Positions 8,061-16,662 of a DNA stretch of 64,000 nucleotides are shown here, in pieces. Under the pieces are notes generated by a model that was given only the letters and a program-made list of their open reading frames with translations, had not been told where the DNA came from and made no database searches. The DNA comes from Haemophilus sp. HMSC068C11 (lineage in GTDB: Bacteria > Pseudomonadota > Gammaproteobacteria > Enterobacterales > Pasteurellaceae), in contig NZ_KV820360.1 in NCBI RefSeq assembly GCF_001815355.1, forward strand, positions 277,527 to 341,526. Reading direction: 5' to 3'. Made by a program: the position numbers and the translations under genes. Each line of letters starts with the position of its first letter. Position 1 is the stretch's first letter.

Positions 8061-10017
8061 TTTGGCTTGTTTGCCTGCTTATGCCGAGAATGTATTTACT
8101 CTTGGTCAAATTGAAGTTATCGGTGAAAAAGCGAGTGATCTCAGCACCGCGCGTATTGATCAAGCTGAATTACAAAAAAATAACCAAGATCGTGTGTCTG
8201 ATGTAGCAAAAAGCACACCGGGTGTGTTTGTCGAACATGGCGGCGCACGCAACGAATACAACTTACTAGTACGTGGTTTTAATGCTCGCCGGGTACCCGT
8301 ATTTATGGATGGTATTCCGGTTTATGTCCCTTATGATGGTGAAATGGACTTAGGTCGTTTTACCACCTTTGATTTATCTCGCATTGATATTTCTAAAGGC
8401 GCAAGCTCTGTGCTTTATGGCGCAAATACGCTGGGTGGTGCAGTAAATTTAATTTCCAAAAAACCAGCTCAACCTATCGAAGGTTCTATTGGCTATGGCT
8501 TTTCACATGGTAAAAGTGGTGGTACAGCAACCAATAAAACAGATTTTGATTTAGGCACTAAACAAGAACGATTTTATGCGCAAGTAAGTGGTTCTTTTAT
8601 TGAGAAACAAGGCTTACAACTTTCTCATCATTATCAACAAATCAATCCCAAAGGCGATGATGGTGGTCGAGCAGAAAATTCTAAACAACGTGATAAAAAA
8701 TTAAGTTTGAAAGTCGCTTATACGCCAAATGAGCATGATGAATACGCACTGGCGTTCTCTACACAAAAAGGCACCAAAGAATCACCGTTCTATTCTGGCG
8801 CTGATAGTTTTGAACGCTATTGGCGCTGGCCGATGTGGGATAAAGACAGTATCTATTTCCTTTCCCATACTGAATTTGGCGCCCATCATCTCACATTGAA
8901 CACGAAGGCATTTTATGACACCTTTAAAAATGACCTACATGCTTTTGATGATGCCACATTCAGCACTCAAAAGAAAAAATCAAGCTTTAATAGCTATTAT
9001 CGTGACTACGCCTATGGGGCTGGCTTTGATTTAGGTGGCGATTTAACCTCCAAAGATCGCTTAAAATTCTCTACCCTCATTAAATATGACGTGCATCGCG
9101 AACATAATGATGATGAACCTAGCGCAGTCGATAAAGATCGTACCTACAGCTTTGGTTTAGAAAATACTCATCATTTTAATGAGCAAACCTCTCTGATTAC
9201 AGGCATCAGCTACGACAAACGTGATTCACACCGTGCAGAGAAATTTGAAAAACAATGTGCATCAACTCACCAAAAAAATGCGATTTGTCCGTTTGATATC
9301 GGTAATAAACACGCCTTTAATTATCAAATCAAACTTGCCCATCATTTCTCTGAAAATGATGAATTTGCGCTAAGTTTTGCGAAGAAAACACGTTTTGCCA
9401 CAATGAAAGAACGTTATTCTCGCCGATTTGGTCGTACTGAACCGAATCCGTTCTTAAGCCCAGAAACCGCTTACCATTACGAAGCTAGTTATATGCATAC
9501 CTTCGGCGATTGGTTAAGAATGGATAGCGCACTTTTCTATTCTGAAGTGAAAGATGCTATTGAAGAAATCGCGATTAGCAAGAAACTCAATCAATATCAA
9601 AATGTGGGTAAAGAAGCCTTTAAAGGTGTTGAATTAGCCGTGAATGTTTTTGCAACCGATAATTTAACGTTAGGGGCAAACTACACCTATACTCACGCAA
9701 AAAATAAAACCCAAGATACCATTGCTAAGAATGTGCCAAAACATAAATTCTTTGCATTTGTTGATTGGAAAATGTTACCAAATCTTTCACTTTATGTGAG
9801 CCAAGAAGCGGAACATGGCCGTTATTATTTAGATGGCGGTGAAACCGTGAAACTCTCTGGTTTTGGAAACAGCAATGCAAAATTGATCTATGAACCGGTT
9901 TCAGGATTAAGTTTAGAAGCAGGGGTATCAAACCTCTTTGATAAAAACTACTACTATCAAGCAGGTTATCCGGAAGAAGGTCGTGTTTATTTCGGCAATA
10001 TTCGATATAAATTCTAA
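8029..10017 (+). CDS. TonB-dependent outer-membrane receptor
   Basis: 662 residues: signal peptide MEKKLLCIAISLACLPAYA, a TonB-box-like stretch near the mature N-terminus (GQIEVIGEK), a plug domain (residues about 35-145, with LVRGFNARRVPVFMDGIPV and SSVLYGANTLGGAVNLISKK), then a 22-strand-type barrel ending in VSNLFDKNYYYQAGYPEEGRVYF and a terminal Phe. Such receptors use TonB energy to import chelated metals or cofactors. The substrate is not shown by sequence. The position opposite molABC and behind ModE-like sites suggests a molybdate or tungstate chelate. Ribosome site AAAAGGA fixes the start. Confidence 0.9.
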   Translation: MEKKLLCIAISLACLPAYAENVFTLGQIEVIGEKASDLSTARIDQAELQKNNQDRVSDVAKSTPGVFVEHGGARNEYNLLVRGFNARRVPVFMDGIPVYVPYDGEMDLGRFTTFDLSRIDISKGASSVLYGANTLGGAVNLISKKPAQPIEGSIGYGFSHGKSGGTATNKTDFDLGTKQERFYAQVSGSFIEKQGLQLSHHYQQINPKGDDGGRAENSKQRDKKLSLKVAYTPNEHDEYALAFSTQKGTKESPFYSGADSFERYWRWPMWDKDSIYFLSHTEFGAHHLTLNTKAFYDTFKNDLHAFDDATFSTQKKKSSFNSYYRDYAYGAGFDLGGDLTSKDRLKFSTLIKYDVHREHNDDEPSAVDKDRTYSFGLENTHHFNEQTSLITGISYDKRDSHRAEKFEKQCASTHQKNAICPFDIGNKHAFNYQIKLAHHFSENDEFALSFAKKTRFATMKERYSRRFGRTEPNPFLSPETAYHYEASYMHTFGDWLRMDSALFYSEVKDAIEEIAISKKLNQYQNVGKEAFKGVELAVNVFATDNLTLGANYTYTHAKNKTQDTIAKNVPKHKFFAFVDWKMLPNLSLYVSQEAEHGRYYLDGGETVKLSGFGNSNAKLIYEPVSGLSLEAGVSNLFDKNYYYQAGYPEEGRVYFGNIRYKF

Positions 10018-10025
10018 AATAAAAA

Positions 10026-10061
10026 ACGGGCAACTTGTAAAACAGGTTGCCCGTTGTTTTT
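10026..10061. terminator. Bidirectional terminator, receptor / hldE
   Basis: ACGGGCAACTTGT and ACAGGTTGCCCGT pair over 13 bases (one wobble) around AAA. A-rich and T-rich flanks on the two sides suit both converging genes. Confidence 0.85.
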
Positions 10062-10070
10062 ATAAAGTTA

Positions 10071-11501
10071 TTAATCTTTCAGCGATTTGATTTTCTCAAT
10101 CACATTTGTAGTTGAACAGCCATTTTCGAAATTCAATACACGAACGTCACCACCATTCGCCCACACTTCTTTGCTGCCTGCAATCTCTTCAGGTTTATAA
10201 TCGCCACCTTTTACTAATAAATCCGGTAAAATCTCACCGATTAAACGTTGTGGCGTATCTTCATCAAAAGAGACCACCCAATCCACTGACGCTAAACCAG
10301 CTAATACTGCCATACGTGCATTCAGATTGTTAATTGGACGACTTTCACCTTTTAAGCGTTTGACTGAATCATCCGTATTCACGGCAACAATTAAACGATC
10401 GCCAAGTTTGCGAGCATTTTCTAAATAAGACACATGGCCAGGGTGAAGAATATCGAAACAACCGTTTGTCATCACAATTTTCTCACCACGTGCTTTAGCA
10501 TGATCTACGGCAATTTTTAATTGGCTTTCAGACATAATACCGAAACCCGTTTCAGAACGGCCATGGATTGCATTCTCTAACTCCACAGTAGAAACGGTTG
10601 ATGTACCCAATTTACCGACCACAATACCTGCTGCCACATTGGCTAAATAGCAAGATTCTTCAAAAGAACGACCATCTGCAAGTGCAGTAGCTAAGACACT
10701 GATTACCGTATCACCTGCCCCCGTTACATCAAACACTTCTTTGGCAACGGTTGGCAAATGGAAAGGCTCTTGATTTGGACGAAGTAATGTCATGCCTTTT
10801 TCAGAACGAGTCACTAAAAGTGCGGTCAATTCAATGTCTGAAATTAATTTTAGGCCCTTTTCAATGATCTCTTCTTCAGAAACACATTTACCCACTACGG
10901 CTTCAAACTCAGACATATTTGGCGTCAGTAAAGTCGCACCACGATAACGCTCAAAATCTGTGCCTTTTGGATCGATCAAGACTGGTACGTTTGCTTTGCG
11001 TGCAATTTGAATCATTTTTTGCACATCTTTTAACGTGCCTTTACCATAATCAGAAAGCACTAACGCACCAAAGTTTTTCACTTCCGCTTCTAATTTCGCA
11101 AGCAACTCATGACATTCAACATTTTGAAAATCTTCTTCAAAATCCAAACGAAGTAATTGTTGGTGACGAGACAAAATACGTAATTTCGTAATGGTTGGGT
11201 GAGTATCCAATGCCACAAAATTACAATCAATTTTTTGATGTTGTAATAAATTGGTTAAGGCTGTGCCTGTTTCATCTTGACCAATTAAACCTAAAATTTG
11301 CACAGGGACATTAAGAGAAGCAATATTCATTGCCACGTTTGCTGCACCACCTGCACGCTCTTCATTATCTTGTACACGAACCACAGGAACCGGTGCTTCC
11401 GGCGAAATACGATTAGTCGCACCAAACCAGTAACGATCAAGCATGACATCGCCTAGCACTAATACTTTTGCTTGATTAAAATTGGCAGAATATTGAGCCA
11501 T
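10071..11501 (-). CDS. hldE: Bifunctional heptose 7-phosphate kinase / heptose 1-phosphate adenylyltransferase
   Basis: 476 residues, full length. Residues 1-320 are a PfkB/ribokinase-type kinase with [15 protein letters not shown] and the anion-hole motif [14 protein letters not shown]. Residues 340-476 are a nucleotidyltransferase with [16 protein letters not shown], carrying the HxGH motif. It makes ADP-heptose for the lipopolysaccharide inner core. It diverges from lpxL, another envelope gene, with a 97-base shared promoter gap. An uptake signal lies at 10818-10826. Confidence 0.96.
   Translation of the reverse strand: MAQYSANFNQAKVLVLGDVMLDRYWFGATNRISPEAPVPVVRVQDNEERAGGAANVAMNIASLNVPVQILGLIGQDETGTALTNLLQHQKIDCNFVALDTHPTITKLRILSRHQQLLRLDFEEDFQNVECHELLAKLEAEVKNFGALVLSDYGKGTLKDVQKMIQIARKANVPVLIDPKGTDFERYRGATLLTPNMSEFEAVVGKCVSEEEIIEKGLKLISDIELTALLVTRSEKGMTLLRPNQEPFHLPTVAKEVFDVTGAGDTVISVLATALADGRSFEESCYLANVAAGIVVGKLGTSTVSTVELENAIHGRSETGFGIMSESQLKIAVDHAKARGEKIVMTNGCFDILHPGHVSYLENARKLGDRLIVAVNTDDSVKRLKGESRPINNLNARMAVLAGLASVDWVVSFDEDTPQRLIGEILPDLLVKGGDYKPEEIAGSKEVWANGGDVRVLNFENGCSTTNVIEKIKSLKD
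10818..10826 (+). repeat. DNA uptake signal sequence (example copy; dispersed family)
   Basis: AAGTGCGGT, the core of the Haemophilus DNA uptake signal. Further perfect copies whose positions I checked: 2187-2195, 4675-4683, 5624-5632, 6622-6630, 11628-11636, 12533-12541, 14743-14751, 15057-15065. More follow from 23864 on, about 40 in all by eye. Facing pairs form the terminators at 23864, 26771, 34821, 46029 and 58252. None with the perfect core was seen between 15066 and 23863. Confidence 0.9.
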
Positions 11502-11598
11502 TTTGAAATCTCTCTGTTGGAATAATAAAAATTTGGCGCAATTTTACCACAACTCAAATTTGCGATAAACTACACGCCGAACTAACCAGAAAAGAATT

Positions 11599-12534
11599 AT
11601 GAAAAACGAAAAACTCCCTCAATTTCAACCGCACTTTCTAGCCCCAAAATACTGGGGATTTTGGCTTGGTGTGGCGATTTGGCGAAGCCTTTTGTTACTT
11701 CCCTATCCAATTCTACGTCATATCGGCAATGGCTTAGGCTGGCTTTTCTCAAAATTAAAAGTGGGAAAACGTCGTGCGGCAATTGCCCGTCGAAATCTTG
11801 AGCTCTGCTTCCCTGAAATGCCCGTTCAAGAACGTGAAGGCGTTTTGCAAGAAAACTTACGTGCCGTTGGGATGGCGATTATTGAAACCGGCATAGCATG
11901 GTTTTGGTCTGATGCTCGCATCAAAAAATGGTCAAAAATTGAAGGGTTAAATTATTTAAAAGAAAACGCCCAAGACGGCATTATCTTTGTGGGTGTCCAT
12001 TTCCTTACCCTTGAATTAGGCGCGCGTATTGTGGGCTTACATCATCCTGGCGTAGGCGTTTATCGTCCCAATGACAATCCTGTACTGGATTGGTTACAAA
12101 TTAAAGGTCGTTTGCGTTCAAACAAAGACATGCTGAATCGAAAAGATCTGCGTGGCATGCTCAAAGCTTTACGTAAAGGTGAAACCATTTGGTATGCGCC
12201 CGATCATGATTACGGCCGAAAAAATGCGGTATTTGTGCCTTTCTTTGCAGTAAAAGAAGCCGCAACTACGACAGGCAGTTATTATCTGCTTAAATCTGCA
12301 CCAAATTGTAAAGTTGTCCCTTTTGCTCCATTGCGTAATAAAGACGGCTCAGGCTATACGGTCAGTATTTCTCCACCAGTGGATTTTTCCGATCTTTCAG
12401 ATGAAACAGCAATCGCTGCAAGAATGAATAAAGTTGTGGAAAAAGAAATCTTAAAAGGCGTGGAACAATACATGTGGTTACACCGCCGATTTAAAACGCG
12501 TCCAACTGAAGATGAACCAAGTTTGTATTCATAA
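11599..12534 (+). CDS. lpxL: Lipid A late acyltransferase (LpxL/HtrB)
   Basis: 311 residues. An N-terminal membrane anchor (YWGFWLGVAIWRSLLLLPYPILR) is followed by the acyltransferase domain with the HxxxxE catalytic motif in VHFLTLELGAR and the block WYAPDHDYGRKNAVFVPFF. It transfers a fatty acyl chain from acyl-ACP to Kdo2-lipid IVA on the inner-membrane face. Its place next to hldE is as in H. influenzae (htrB). A second acyltransferase, lpxM, is at 34866-35825. Confidence 0.93.
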   Translation: MKNEKLPQFQPHFLAPKYWGFWLGVAIWRSLLLLPYPILRHIGNGLGWLFSKLKVGKRRAAIARRNLELCFPEMPVQEREGVLQENLRAVGMAIIETGIAWFWSDARIKKWSKIEGLNYLKENAQDGIIFVGVHFLTLELGARIVGLHHPGVGVYRPNDNPVLDWLQIKGRLRSNKDMLNRKDLRGMLKALRKGETIWYAPDHDYGRKNAVFVPFFAVKEAATTTGSYYLLKSAPNCKVVPFAPLRNKDGSGYTVSISPPVDFSDLSDETAIAARMNKVVEKEILKGVEQYMWLHRRFKTRPTEDEPSLYS

Positions 12535-12581
12535 GTGCGGTTGATTTTTCATCTATTTTCGAATACAAAAACGACATATCG

Positions 12582-12610
12582 AAAAATAAGGAAAATTTCC
12601 TTATTTTTTT
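12582..12610 (+). terminator. AT-rich terminator after lpxL
   Basis: AAATAAGGAAA and TTTCCTTATTT form an inverted repeat followed by further T. The GC content is low, so it may be weak. Confidence 0.55.
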
Positions 12611-12611
12611 C

Positions 12612-12639
12612 TTGATCTTTATATAATAAAATATATAAT
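12612..12639 (+). promoter_or_regulatory. Intergenic sigma-70 promoter of the sRNA candidate
   Basis: TTGATC at 12612-12617 and TATAAT at 12634-12639, spacer 16. It starts just after the lpxL terminator and points at an orphan hairpin-poly(T), not at an open frame with a ribosome site. Confidence 0.65.
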
Positions 12640-12645
12640 GAACTC

Positions 12646-12739
12646 GTTTTAAGGTTTTAGATAGTAAACTTGTGTTATGACATACACACTACTGGCTAGT
12701 GCATTCCCCCCACTCCTTTTGCACTAGCCATTTTTTTTT
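12646..12739 (+). ncRNA. Candidate small RNA with C-rich anti-SD loop
   Basis: The predicted transcript is about 94 nt between a good promoter and a strong intrinsic terminator. The terminator stem is a perfect 10 bp (GGCTAGTGCA 12694-12703 with TGCACTAGCC 12720-12729), then A and nine T. The 16-base loop holds CCCCCC and CACTCCTTT, complementary to Shine-Dalgarno sequences. A 16-codon frame (12677-12727, MTYTLLASAFPPLLLH) spans the hairpin but lacks a ribosome site at normal spacing. I do not recognise a known sRNA family. The alternative is a leader with attenuator for the next gene, whose start lies 42 bases further on. Confidence 0.55.
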
Positions 12740-12780
12740 AAATCCCTTACCATATCTCACCCTTTTCTTTTTTCTCAAAA

Positions 12781-13539
12781 ATGATGAACAATCTAAAACT
12801 TGAACGTTTACTAAACGAAAAACTTAGCACAGACAGAATCAATGATTACGCCCCTAACGGTTTGCAAGTAGAAGGTAAAGCAGAGATCAAAAAGATCATC
12901 ACGGGTGTCACCGCAAGCCAAGCTTTGATTGATTATGCCATTGCACAACAAGCTGATGCGGTACTTGTCCACCACGGTTATTTTTGGAAAAGTGAAAATC
13001 CGTGCATCCGCGGTATGAAAGGCAAACGCATCAAAACCTTGCTTGTGAATGATATCAATTTATACGGCTACCACTTGCCTTTGGATGTCCACCCAGAATT
13101 AGGTAACAACGCAAAACTTGCTCAGTTATTAGGGATTAGCGATCTTCAACCTTTAGAAAATAGCGCAACCAGCATTCCTGTTTGGGGAACGTTAAAAGAT
13201 CCCGTTACTGCTGAAGAATTTGCGCACCGTATTGAACAAGTGCTTCACCGTAAACCGTTAATTTGCACCGAAAACGGACCGCACTTAATCCGTAAAGTAG
13301 GCATTTGTACCGGTGGCGGACAAGGCTATATTGATTTAGCGGCAGCACAAGGTTGTGATGCCTTTATTACGGGCGAAGTTTCGGAGCAAACCATTCACTC
13401 TGCTCGTGAGCAAGGTATTCATTTCTTTGCGGCTGGTCACCATGCAACAGAACGCTACGGCATTAAGGCATTAGGTGAATGGCTAGCGGCTGAATATGGC
13501 TTGGATGTAGAATTTAAAGATATTGATAATCCGGCCTAA
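12781..13539 (+). CDS. NIF3 / YbgI-family dinuclear metal-centre protein
   Basis: 252 residues, typical for the family, which forms toroidal hexamers with a two-metal site. Visible metal-site elements are VLVHHGYFW near residue 62, the segment YGYHLPLDVHPELGNN near 100, and the C-terminal AAGHHATERYGIKALG. The function is uncertain despite old annotations as GTP cyclohydrolase type 2. Two adjacent ATGs begin the frame and neither has a clear ribosome site. It stands alone between the sRNA candidate and fabI. Confidence 0.88.
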   Translation: MMNNLKLERLLNEKLSTDRINDYAPNGLQVEGKAEIKKIITGVTASQALIDYAIAQQADAVLVHHGYFWKSENPCIRGMKGKRIKTLLVNDINLYGYHLPLDVHPELGNNAKLAQLLGISDLQPLENSATSIPVWGTLKDPVTAEEFAHRIEQVLHRKPLICTENGPHLIRKVGICTGGGQGYIDLAAAQGCDAFITGEVSEQTIHSAREQGIHFFAAGHHATERYGIKALGEWLAAEYGLDVEFKDIDNPA

Positions 13540-13625
13540 CTGGTACAAAGTGTGATTAATTGACGAAAGCACACAAAACAAGTATAATCTTGTCGATTTT
13601 TTTAACTCAAACATAGGAAAAAAAT

Positions 13626-14414
13626 ATGGGTTTCTTAACTGGTAAACGTATTTTAGTAACAGGTCTTGCAAGCAACCGTTCTATTGCTTACGGGATCGCA
13701 AAAGCAATGAAAGAACAAGGCGCTGAACTTGCTTTCACTTATTTAAACGATAAATTACAACCACGCGTAGAAGAATTTGCAAAAGAATTTGGTTCTGACA
13801 TCGTCCTTCCTTTAGACGTAGCGACCGATGAAAGCATCCAAAACTGCTTTGCAGAATTAAGCAAACGTTGGGAAAAATTTGATGGTTTCGTACACGCTAT
13901 CGCATTCGCACCAGGCGATCAATTAGATGGTGATTACGTAAACGCAGCAACTCGTGAAGGCTACCGTATCGCTCATGACATCAGTGCATTCAGCTTTGTT
14001 GCTATGGCACAAGCGGCACGTCCTTACTTAAATCCAAATGCAGCGTTATTAACCCTTTCTTACTTAGGAGCAGAGCGCGCAATTCCTAACTACAACGTGA
14101 TGTGTTTAGCGAAAGCGTCTCTTGAAGCGGCAACTCGTGTAATGGCGGCTGATTTAGGTAAAGAAGGTATTCGTGTGAATGCAATCTCTGCAGGTCCAAT
14201 CCGTACCTTAGCGGCATCAGGTATTAAAAACTTAAAGAAAATGCTTGCTACATTCGAGAAAACCGCAGCATTACGCCGTACAGTTACTATCGAAGATGTG
14301 GGTAATTCAGCAGCATTCTTATGCTCTGATTTAGCATCTGGTATTACTGGTGAAATCGTTCACGTAGATGCAGGCTTCAGCATCACCGCAATGGGCGAAT
14401 TAGGCGAAGAATAA
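13626..14414 (+). CDS. fabI: Enoyl-[acyl-carrier-protein] reductase, NADH
   Basis: 262 residues, the standard FabI length. Short-chain reductase with the N-terminal cofactor loop [13 protein letters not shown] and the catalytic Tyr-x6-Lys pair in [13 protein letters not shown]; it carries out the last step of each fatty-acid elongation cycle. Residue 93 is Ala (in HAIAFAP) where E. coli has Gly, the position linked to triclosan and diazaborine response; S. aureus FabI also has Ala there, so this is likely natural variation. The ribosome site ATAGGAAA is good. A terminator-like hairpin separates it from rnb. Confidence 0.96.
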   Translation: MGFLTGKRILVTGLASNRSIAYGIAKAMKEQGAELAFTYLNDKLQPRVEEFAKEFGSDIVLPLDVATDESIQNCFAELSKRWEKFDGFVHAIAFAPGDQLDGDYVNAATREGYRIAHDISAFSFVAMAQAARPYLNPNAALLTLSYLGAERAIPNYNVMCLAKASLEAATRVMAADLGKEGIRVNAISAGPIRTLAASGIKNLKKMLATFEKTAALRRTVTIEDVGNSAAFLCSDLASGITGEIVHVDAGFSITAMGELGEE

Positions 14415-14435
14415 TTTTTCGTACAAGCTATTTTT

Positions 14436-14468
14436 AGGCAGGCTTTTCAGTCTGCCTTTTCTCTTTTT
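14436..14468 (+). terminator. Terminator after fabI
   Basis: AGGCAG and CTGCCT pair around a 10-base loop and are followed by a T-rich run. It ends only about 12 bases before the rnb start. Confidence 0.65.
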
Positions 14469-14480
14469 TTAAATATAACT

Positions 14481-16460
14481 ATGTTCCAAGATAATCCATT
14501 ACTCGCACAACTTAAGCAACAAATCCACGATAGCAAAGAACACGTTGAAGGCGTGGTAAAAAGTACTGATAAAGCTTATGGTTTTTTAGAGTGCGATAAA
14601 AAAAGCTACTTTATTGCCCCTCCTACAATGAAAAAAGTGATGCATGGTGACAAAATCAAAGCCACCATTGAAAAGCAAGGCGATAAAGAGCAAGCTGAAC
14701 CTGAAGAATTAATTGAGCCAATGCTCACGCGCTTTATTGCCAAAGTGCGGTTCAATAAAGACAAGAAATTGCAAGTTTTGGTTGATCATCCAAGTATCAA
14801 CCAACCCATTGGTGCGCAACAAGCTAAATCCGTCAAAGAAGAATTACAAGAAGGCGACTGGGTCGTCGCAAATTTGAAAACGCACCCATTACGTGATGAT
14901 CGCTTTTTCTATGCTACTATCAATCAATTTATCTGCCGTGCTGACGATGAATTAGCCCCTTGGTGGGTCACGCTGGCACGTCATGAACAATCTCGTCATC
15001 CTGTGCAAGGTGCAGAAAGTTATGAGATGTTAGATCAACAAACACGTGAAGATCTGACCGCACTTCATTTTGTCACCATTGACTCTGAAAGCACTCAGGA
15101 TATGGATGATGCCCTTTATATCGAACCTATCGAGCAAAATGGTACACAAAGCGGCTGGCGATTAGTCGTTGCCATTGCTGATCCAACAGCTTACATTGCA
15201 TTAGATTCACAAATTGAAAAAGACGCTAAACAGCGTTGTTTCACCAATTATTTGCCTGGCTTCAACATTCCTATGTTGCCTCGTGAATTATCTGATGAAT
15301 TATGTTCATTAATGGCAAATGAAACTCGTCCTGCATTAGTGTGTTACATTGAAACAGATCTTGCGGGTAATATCACGGCGAAACCACGTTTTGTGTCCGC
15401 TTATGTACAATCTAAAGCAAAATTAGCCTATAACAAGATTTCAGATTATTTAGAACAAGTACCGGATGCATGGCAACCGGAAACATCTGAAATTGCCCAG
15501 CAAATTGATTGGTTACATCAATTTACTCAAGCACGTATTCAATGGCGTAAAACCCATTCCTTGTTATTTAAAGAGAAACCAGACTACTCTTTTATTCTCG
15601 CTGAAAATGGCAAAGTGAAAGAAATTAAAGCGGAATATCGCCGTATTGCAAATCAAATCGTGGAAGAATCCATGATCATTGCCAACATTTGTGCCGCCCA
15701 ATTCTTAGCGGAGCATGCTAAAACCGGTATTTTCAATACACACACTGGTTTTGATAAAAAATTCTTAGAAAATGCACATAATTTCTTAATGGCAAATTTA
15801 GCCAATGAAGAAAATCAAGCTGAACTTGCTGAACGTTATTCGGTAGAAAATTTGGCAACCTTAAAAGGTTATTGCCAAATGCGTCATGATATTGAACCGA
15901 TTGAAGGTGACTATTTAGAATTCCGTTTACGTCGTTATTTAACCTTTGCGGAATTTAAATCAGAACTTGCTCCACATTTTGGGCTTGGATTAGAAGGTTA
16001 TGCGACCTGGACATCGCCTATCCGTAAATATTCCGATATGGTGAACCATCGTTTAATTAAAGCCGTGCTCACACAGCAAGCTTGTGAAAAACCACAAGAT
16101 GAAGTCCTTGCTCGCTTACAAGAAGCCCGTCGTCAAAATCGCTTGGTCGAACGTGATATCGCAGATTGGTTATATTGTCGCTATCTTGCTGACAAAGTCG
16201 CTGAAAATGCTGAATTTGATGCAGAGGTACAAGATGTGATGCGTGGTGGTTTACGTGTTCAATTATTAGAAAATGGTGCATCCATGTTCGTACCAGCTTC
16301 CACGTTGCATCCAAATAAAGATGAAATGCAAGTGAATGCTGATGAATTAGCGCTGTATATTCAAGGGGAGCGCCGTTACAAAATCGGTGATTTAGTGAAA
16401 GTAAAACTCACCGAAGTACGAGAAGAAACTCGCAGTATTGTCGGTCAATTAATCATTTAA
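14481..16460 (+). CDS. rnb: Exoribonuclease II
   Basis: 659 residues. N-terminal cold-shock-like RNA-binding domains (residues 1-190), the RNB catalytic domain with STQDMDDALYIE (metal-binding Asp cluster) and GYATWTSPIRKYSDMVNHRL, then a C-terminal S1 domain. It is a processive 3'-5' exonuclease for mRNA decay. The start has no visible Shine-Dalgarno sequence, only AAATATAACT before ATG, and it lies just behind the fabI terminator. Expression may therefore depend on read-through or on a very short leader. Confidence 0.95.
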   Translation: MFQDNPLLAQLKQQIHDSKEHVEGVVKSTDKAYGFLECDKKSYFIAPPTMKKVMHGDKIKATIEKQGDKEQAEPEELIEPMLTRFIAKVRFNKDKKLQVLVDHPSINQPIGAQQAKSVKEELQEGDWVVANLKTHPLRDDRFFYATINQFICRADDELAPWWVTLARHEQSRHPVQGAESYEMLDQQTREDLTALHFVTIDSESTQDMDDALYIEPIEQNGTQSGWRLVVAIADPTAYIALDSQIEKDAKQRCFTNYLPGFNIPMLPRELSDELCSLMANETRPALVCYIETDLAGNITAKPRFVSAYVQSKAKLAYNKISDYLEQVPDAWQPETSEIAQQIDWLHQFTQARIQWRKTHSLLFKEKPDYSFILAENGKVKEIKAEYRRIANQIVEESMIIANICAAQFLAEHAKTGIFNTHTGFDKKFLENAHNFLMANLANEENQAELAERYSVENLATLKGYCQMRHDIEPIEGDYLEFRLRRYLTFAEFKSELAPHFGLGLEGYATWTSPIRKYSDMVNHRLIKAVLTQQACEKPQDEVLARLQEARRQNRLVERDIADWLYCRYLADKVAENAEFDAEVQDVMRGGLRVQLLENGASMFVPASTLHPNKDEMQVNADELALYIQGERRYKIGDLVKVKLTEVREETRSIVGQLII

Positions 16461-16487
16461 TAACCACTTCCTTTCTAATACTACAAA

Positions 16488-16520
16488 TACCGCTCGTTAC
16501 ACAACGGGCGGTATTCTTTT
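16488..16520 (+). terminator. Terminator after rnb
   Basis: TACCGCTCGTT and AACGGGCGGTA pair over 11 bases (one wobble) around ACAC and are followed by TTCTTTT. Confidence 0.8.
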
Positions 16521-16617
16521 ATAGCACCAAAGTTGTGACAATATTTTTTACATTGATAGTATTATTTTGTGAATGGAATGAGGATGAGCAATATCGAGAT
16601 GAAGTATTTATAATGAT

Positions 16618-16641
16618 ATCCCCGCCTTGAAGAGCGGGGAT
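16618..16641 (-). terminator. Possible terminator of the maltose-PTS operon
   Basis: A perfect 8-bp stem ATCCCCGC / GCGGGGAT with an 8-base loop lies 22 bases past the PTS gene stop. There is no T run on the minus strand, so termination may be inefficient or Rho-dependent. The remaining gap 16461-16662 shows nothing else. Confidence 0.45.
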
Positions 16642-16662
16642 AAGATGAGGATTTAGGCAGAA

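Noticed and set aside
8021..8206. 61-codon frame over the receptor start
   Set aside because: Out-of-frame shadow of the receptor signal peptide region; no ribosome site of its own.
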